From: Gammaproteobacteria bacterium
GTDB taxonomy: Bacteria; Pseudomonadota; Gammaproteobacteria; Pseudomonadales; Oleiphilaceae
Direction of reading: 5' to 3'
NCBI GenBank assembly: GCA_003695085.1
Contig: RFIV01000368.1
Coordinates: 1-9,231, forward strand
DNA: 9,231 bases
The translations under genes were made by a program, and so were the position numbers. Numbering within the stretch: position 1 is the stretch's first letter; every line of letters begins with the position of its first letter. Of the stretch, positions 6,636 to 9,231 are shown piece after piece. Under the pieces are notes generated by a model. That model was not told where the DNA came from, did no database searches, and was given only the letters and a program-made list of their open reading frames with translations.

Positions 6636-6824
6636 TTAATGAATAGTTCGCGGCAGCCAGAGTATCATGAATGCACAGAAGAGCGTAATCAGAACCACCC
6701 AGACCGGGAAGCTGATGCGCACTCCGCCGATCATGACCTGGCGAGAACGATCCACCGGCATGCCACAACGCGTGCACCACACAGCTTCATTTTCCAGCTT
6801 TTTATGGCAGTTGGTACATTTCAT
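6636..6824 (-). CDS. Small zinc-ribbon protein with one C-terminal TM helix
   Basis: 62 residues. Two CxxC knuckles (C3/C6 and C17/C20) form a short N-terminal zinc ribbon. After a basic/polar linker comes one hydrophobic helix at about 39-57 (FPVWVVLITLFCAFMILWL). A small membrane-anchored protein with a cytosolic zinc ribbon is the likely form. The ATG overlaps the stop of the upstream exported-protein gene (ATGA at 6824-6821) and has GAGAGG about 5 nt upstream. The protease gene starts 23 nt after its stop. This tight packing suggests a role with the HtpX-like protease, perhaps as a partner or regulator, but that is inference from gene order only. Confidence 0.85.
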   Translation of the reverse strand: MKCTNCHKKLENEAVWCTRCGMPVDRSRQVMIGGVRISFPVWVVLITLFCAFMILWLPRTIH

Positions 6825-7258
6825 GGCGCCCTCTCCAGCTCGAATGATTCACGCATAAATTGGCAGAGTGTGCCGCTTGCACAATGCATGCGGGGCGGGT
6901 CTTTCTGGAGCCGCAGTTCCAGTACGGCGTTCAGGGTCTGTTCCGCAGGCAGCTCGCTGGTGTGACCGGCTATGGCATCCTGGCCACTGATCACCTGTCC
7001 GGCGGGATAGAGTTGGATGGACTCAAAATGGATGCGCTGCGTGCGGCTCCTTGCGCAGGCAGACCCGTCACCCCGTGCTGCAAAGCGGTAGCGCGTGTGG
7101 CCGGCCTGAGTCTGACCGTACCAGAGCCACCCCCCTTCAGTACAGATCAGCCGTTGCGAGCCATCCTGCGAAACCCAGGCAGAGGGGATCCCGCCATCGG
7201 CCTGGGCCAACGCGACTGCAGCCACCCCCATCCATGCAAGAACAAGAAACCGGTTCAT
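6821..7258 (-). CDS. Exported protein of unknown function with four cysteines
   Basis: 145 residues. A classical signal peptide is visible (MNRFLVLAWMGVAAVALA, likely cut after the ALA at 16-18), so the mature protein should be periplasmic. Four cysteines (39, 68, 126, 132), all in the mature part, could make two disulfides. Strand-like patterns (RLICTEGGWLWYG, RIHFESIQLYP, TLNAVLELRL) suggest a small beta-rich domain. No family is recognised. The ribosome site is weak (GGG three bases before ATG). It begins 44 nt after the preceding exported-protein gene and overlaps the zinc-ribbon gene by 4 nt, so it is the second gene of the cluster. Confidence 0.8.
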   Translation of the reverse strand: MNRFLVLAWMGVAAVALAQADGGIPSAWVSQDGSQRLICTEGGWLWYGQTQAGHTRYRFAARGDGSACARSRTQRIHFESIQLYPAGQVISGQDAIAGHTSELPAEQTLNAVLELRLQKDPPRMHCASGTLCQFMRESFELERAP

Positions 7259-7302
7259 GGGCCCAGCTTATCGCGCATCACCTGCCCCGGCCTTGATGCA
7301 GG

Positions 7303-7878
7303 TCAGTCCGGTTCGTCAGTTCCCAGCACTGTTCTCAGCTCGGCCATATAGGGCTTCAGAGCCGCCTTGTCTGCTGCGGGCGCCTGAATCATGCTTTGCA
7401 TGGCAGCATAATTGTTGCGCAGCATGTCCTTCATGGTGGATTTTTGCTCCGGCGTCAGATTCGGGCTGGCGTCTATCTCTGCCAGCTGTCCATCCAGATT
7501 CCATTCTTCACTGGCCGCATCAACCTCGAGAGCCATGGCTGCACGGGCAATACGCATGGAAAGCTCGGCCCAGGCTTCGGGCGAATCGAAACCATACTGC
7601 GCCAGCAACTGGCCGAGCTCATTGTAAAGCCCTGCAGCGTGCACCGGTGCCAGCATGCTCTGCGGGCTCATGGCGAACACATCGGAATCGGTGCTGCCAT
7701 CCTGCTCATATTTCTCCAGCACCTGCTCGTTCGCGGCCCCCCACGCGCTGACCGCCTGCTGGGACTTCATCCAGCGGGCAATCTGATCCCCGGTCAGGAC
7801 TTCTTCGGCCTGAGCCAGTGCACTGCACGCAAAAATCAGTGCCAGGCACGTAGCCAGCCAATGGTTAAGGGTTTTCAT
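7303..7878 (-). CDS. Exported helical protein of unknown function
   Basis: 191 residues from the ATG at 7878, which has GGAGG with 5-nt spacing; a frame start at 7926 lies in the leader and has no such site. The N-terminus is a signal peptide (MKTLNHWLATCLALIFACSALAQA), with likely signal peptidase I cleavage after AQA (22-24). IFAC with Cys18 loosely resembles a lipobox, but Phe at -2 is unusual, so a soluble periplasmic protein is more likely. The rest is alanine-rich and helical, with a YGFDSPEAWAELSMRIARA stretch and a LTPEQKSTMKDMLRNNYAAM helix. No family assignment. First gene of the minus-strand cluster leading to the HtpX-like protease. Confidence 0.8.
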   Translation of the reverse strand: MKTLNHWLATCLALIFACSALAQAEEVLTGDQIARWMKSQQAVSAWGAANEQVLEKYEQDGSTDSDVFAMSPQSMLAPVHAAGLYNELGQLLAQYGFDSPEAWAELSMRIARAAMALEVDAASEEWNLDGQLAEIDASPNLTPEQKSTMKDMLRNNYAAMQSMIQAPAADKAALKPYMAELRTVLGTDEPD

Positions 7879-7930
7879 CACAGCCTCCCGTTCCTTGCTT
7901 GTTGTTATGGTTACAAATTGCAACATATCA

Positions 7931-7959
7931 ACTGTAGTTCACCCCCACACCCGACACAA
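7931..7959 (-). promoter_or_regulatory. Possible sigma70 promoter of the exported-protein/protease cluster
   Basis: On the minus strand, TTGTGT (7954-7959) and TACAGT (7931-7936) are spaced 17 bp, with three and four of six consensus matches. Transcription would start near 7924, giving a leader of about 46 nt before the ATG at 7878. The elements are weak but the spacing and position fit. Confidence 0.35.
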
Positions 7960-7975
7960 CGCATGGAGTCGCTTT

Positions 7976-7994
7976 TTTGGCACAGCATGCCAAA
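7976..7994. repeat. TTTGGCA-N5-TGCCAAA inverted repeat
   Basis: Perfect 7-bp inverted repeat (7976-7982 and 7988-7994) between the two divergent transcripts. A T-run lies on its left side, which is the wrong side for a plus-strand terminator and gives A on the minus strand. Its symmetry suits an operator bound by a dimeric regulator. Confidence 0.4.
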
Positions 7995-8041
7995 GATGTC
8001 TAATCAGGTGTGGCTTTAAGCAGAATCCGTCTAAGACATCT
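7994..8041. repeat. AGATGTCT/AGACATCT inverted repeat upstream of the putative sRNA
   Basis: AGATGTCT (7994-8001) and AGACATCT (8034-8041) are perfect complements 32 bp apart; GTCTAA also occurs as a direct repeat at 7998 and 8029 (31 bp apart). The right arm covers the proposed -35 of the small RNA promoter, so these could be regulator sites. Confidence 0.35.
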
Positions 8042-8060
8042 GTACAGGTTCGGCTATGCT
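8033..8060 (+). promoter_or_regulatory. Possible promoter of the putative small RNA
   Basis: AAGACA (8033-8038, matching the GACA of TTGACA) and TATGCT (8055-8060, four of six) with a 16-bp spacer. It predicts a transcript start near 8067. Supported mainly by the strong terminator downstream that otherwise has no transcript to end. Confidence 0.35.
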
Positions 8061-8066
8061 GAAAGT

Positions 8067-8155
8067 GTGACAAGGCAGAGTCCTTTTCACTTCGTCTTTC
8101 GTGACGCTGAAAGCCAGGCTGATTTGGCGCCGGTTCCCCACCGGCGCTTTTTTTT
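8067..8155 (+). ncRNA. Putative small RNA of about 90 nt
   Basis: A strong intrinsic terminator ends at 8155, but no plus-strand gene precedes it: the nearest upstream annotated genes are on the minus strand. A possible promoter lies at 8033-8060. Between them no convincing ORF with a ribosome site is seen. Short helices are possible (AAGG/CCTT at the 5' end; TCAC/GTGA in the middle; GCCA before the terminator can pair with TGGC in the terminator's left flank). A single-stranded pyrimidine stretch around 8081-8100 could be a base-pairing region, and the T8 tail suits Hfq binding. The start is uncertain and no known family is recognised. Confidence 0.42.
8127..8155 (+). terminator. Strong intrinsic terminator
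   Basis: GCGCCGGT (8127-8134) pairs perfectly with ACCGGCGC (8140-8147), loop TCCCC, followed by eight T (8148-8155). It reads only on the plus strand. Confidence 0.92.
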
Positions 8156-8227
8156 GCGTTTCCCCTTTTATGTTTCTCTCCTGCCTTCAAGCGACCGGAT
8201 CAGTGAACTGCCAGCTGGTTTCAAGCC

Positions 8228-8268
8228 CCCTGGCATCCCGGGGTACTCACCCCATTAAATGGCCAGGG
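8228..8268. repeat. Nested inverted repeat between the terminator and the SOS promoter
   Basis: Outer arms CCCTGGC (8228-8234) and GCCAGGG (8262-8268) enclose an inner perfect stem GGGGT (8240-8244)/ACCCC (8249-8253) with a 4-nt loop. There is no T-tract. It lies upstream of the predicted imuA transcript start, so a DNA-level role is more likely than an RNA one. The remaining bases from 8156 to 8286 show nothing else. Confidence 0.35.
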
Positions 8269-8286
8269 CTTCTGCTGCAGCATGAG

Positions 8287-8315
8287 TTGACCAGAATACT
8301 GTTTATTTATACAGT
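8287..8315 (+). promoter_or_regulatory. imuA promoter (sigma70)
   Basis: TTGACC (8287-8292, five of six) and TACAGT (8310-8315, four of six) with a 17-bp spacer. The predicted start of transcription, about 7 bp after the -10, falls at or next to the imuA ATG (8322), so the mRNA would have almost no leader. Confidence 0.7.
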
Positions 8316-8316
8316 A
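8297..8316. promoter_or_regulatory. LexA (SOS) box
   Basis: TACTGT-N8-ACAGTA, with symmetrical ends and an all-A/T centre, a near-perfect match to the E. coli-type LexA operator. It covers the whole -10 hexamer of the imuA promoter, so LexA binding should block RNA polymerase and DNA damage should induce imuA-imuB. Confidence 0.95.
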
Positions 8317-8321
8317 TCACC

Positions 8322-8951
8322 ATGAACACCGAACTGAACACCCTGTTACGCCGCCGTCAGATCTGGCACGCCGGACACGGATGTGCCTCCGGTATGGCAG
8401 AGGGACGCTCTACAGGGTATACCCAATTGGATGAAGCGCTGGTCTGGCAGGGCTGGCCCTCGCGCGGGCTCATAGAGGTGTTTGCCGACCCCGGCCAGGG
8501 CGAAATCAGTCTGTTTCTGCCCGCACTGCAGGCACAAACCACCGGCAAGGCGGGCCTCATCCTCTGGGTCTGCCCCCCTTTTCGTCCATACGCGCCGGCA
8601 TTGCAGCAGGCAGGACTGGATCTGGCCCGGCAGTGGGTCATTCCAAAGGCCAGGCCCGCCGACGCGCTCTGGGCTACAGAGCAGGCACTGCGCTCCGGGC
8701 TGTGTGCAGGTGTGCTGGCATGGTTCAGACGTCTGGATGGCACAGGGCTGCGCCGCCTGCAGCTGGCAGCAGAAGAAGGCCAAAGCACCGGCCTGCTCTT
8801 TCGTCCTCTGCAGAGCCTGCAACAACCTTCGCCAGCAATGTTGCGGCTGCAGGTTCAACGCATGGCAGGACACCTTCAAGTGCGCATCCATCGCCAGCGT
8901 GGCGGCGTACCCAAAGAGATTCTGCTTGAAGAGATAATCTCAAGTGTCTGA
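8322..8951 (+). CDS. imuA: ImuA, SOS-induced translesion synthesis accessory protein
   Basis: 209 residues. ImuA is a RecA-like protein that works with ImuB and the DnaE2 polymerase in damage-induced mutagenesis. The family opening is clear (LLRRRQIWHAG, then STGYTQLDEALVWQGWPSRGLIEVF, 30-54). The nucleotide loop region is degenerate: ADPGQGEISL (55-64) replaces GxxxxGKT, as is usual in this family. The C-terminal strands RLQVQRMAGHLQVRIHRQRGG also fit. The start is fixed by family alignment and by an in-frame stop at 8283 with no other start in between; there is no Shine-Dalgarno sequence, in line with a leaderless mRNA. imuB starts 8 nt before its stop. Regulated by the LexA box directly upstream. 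No lexA2 gene lies before it, unlike the lexA2-imuA-imuB-dnaE2 cassettes. Confidence 0.92.
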   Translation: MNTELNTLLRRRQIWHAGHGCASGMAEGRSTGYTQLDEALVWQGWPSRGLIEVFADPGQGEISLFLPALQAQTTGKAGLILWVCPPFRPYAPALQQAGLDLARQWVIPKARPADALWATEQALRSGLCAGVLAWFRRLDGTGLRRLQLAAEEGQSTGLLFRPLQSLQQPSPAMLRLQVQRMAGHLQVRIHRQRGGVPKEILLEEIISSV

Positions 8952-9231
8952 TTTGTTTGCATGCATACAGTTTGAGGAGCCAGCCCTGGATACCTGGCTC
9001 CACAGTTGCCCGAACCTGAGCAACACGCCGGTAGTACTGGCGGAGCCGCATAGCCGGCGGGTCGTCAGTGCGTGCCCCCGCAGCCAGGCCCTGGGCATTC
9101 GCCCGGGCTTTTCCCTGGCCAGCGCTCAGGCATTGGCAGGCAATGTCACGGTATTGCCTGCATCGGACAGCCATCTGACTCAGGTCATGCATACATTGGC
9201 AGAGCATGCCCTGCAGTTCAGCGATCAGGTC
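8944..9231 (+). CDS. imuB: ImuB, catalytically inactive Y-family polymerase homologue, 5' part
   Basis: The frame begins at GTG (8944), overlaps the end of imuA by 8 nt, and runs open to the window edge (96 codons). The protein begins (M)SDLFACIQFEEPALDTWL, then PVVLAEPHSRRVVSACPRSQALGIRPGFSLASAQAL, the ImuB pattern of a Y-family N-terminus. The first catalytic aspartate of active Y-family polymerases (in the opening beta strand) is replaced here by Gln in the CIQFEEP segment, which agrees with ImuB being a non-catalytic hub that binds the beta clamp, ImuA and DnaE2. The ribosome site is weak, so translation is probably coupled to imuA. TTG 8953 is a less likely start. The rest of the gene, including the clamp-binding motif, lies outside, as would any dnaE2. 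Confidence 0.88.
   Translation, partial: MSDLFACIQFEEPALDTWLHSCPNLSNTPVVLAEPHSRRVVSACPRSQALGIRPGFSLASAQALAGNVTVLPASDSHLTQVMHTLAEHALQFSDQV

Noticed and set aside
6613..6780. Longer start of the HtpX-like protease
   Set aside because: The extension would run through the zinc-ribbon gene in another frame, and the HtpX N-terminus begins at 6612.
7973..7994. Intrinsic terminator at the TTTGGCA/TGCCAAA palindrome
   Set aside because: The T-run precedes the stem on the plus strand and becomes an A-run after the stem on the minus strand, so it terminates neither direction.
8075..8128. Spot 42 identity of the putative sRNA
   Set aside because: Only two short word matches (CCTTTT.ACTTC and GATTTGGC); the 5' end and the terminator sequence differ, so homology is not supported.
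7939..8190. 83-codon minus-strand ORF across the sRNA region
   Set aside because: Low-complexity basic protein without ribosome site, reading across a plus-strand terminator; no sign of coding.

Overview
The window looks like chromosomal DNA of a moderately GC-rich gammaproteobacterium. The evidence is an E. coli-type LexA box (CTGT-N8-ACAG) in front of an imuA-imuB pair, a DUF2505 protein, an HtpX-like protease, and a FIST / PAS-GGDEF-EAL signalling pair. Similar gene sets occur in marine Gammaproteobacteria (Oceanospirillales-like), but no species can be named from the sequence. Genes are densely packed. I see no IS element, phage gene, CRISPR array, tRNA or rRNA.

Layout: (1) 1-2702, + strand: the 3' part of a FIST sensory protein overlaps by ATGA with a PAS-GGDEF-EAL cyclic-di-GMP enzyme. 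Together they look like a sensor plus output module. (2) 2704-3681, - strand: a threonine-dehydratase-like fold type II protein whose PLP-binding lysine position is tryptophan. It converges on the GGDEF-EAL gene with a single base between the stop codons. (3) 3874-5396, + strand: a DUF2505 protein and a short RsmF/NSUN-like RNA m5C methyltransferase, followed by a probable intrinsic terminator. (4) 5507-5662, + strand: a 51-residue protein of unknown function with a very strong ribosome binding site and an upstream inverted repeat carrying a Shine-Dalgarno-like sequence in its loop. (5) 7878 down to 5749, - strand: a tight four-gene cluster with two exported proteins of unknown function, a zinc-ribbon/one-TM protein and an HtpX-like membrane metalloprotease. 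It suggests envelope quality control. (6) 7879-8321: an intergenic region with a clear intrinsic terminator on the + strand but no gene in front of it, which suggests a small RNA of about 90 nt. (7) 8322 to the end, + strand: imuA and the beginning of imuB (SOS mutasome). The LexA box sits on the -10 element so close to the imuA ATG that the mRNA may be leaderless.

The strongest candidates for something undescribed are the PLP-fold pseudoenzyme, the orphan small RNA and the 51-residue protein with its structured leader. The exported/zinc-ribbon/HtpX cluster is next. The c-di-GMP module and the imuAB unit are recognisable systems with some unusual local details.
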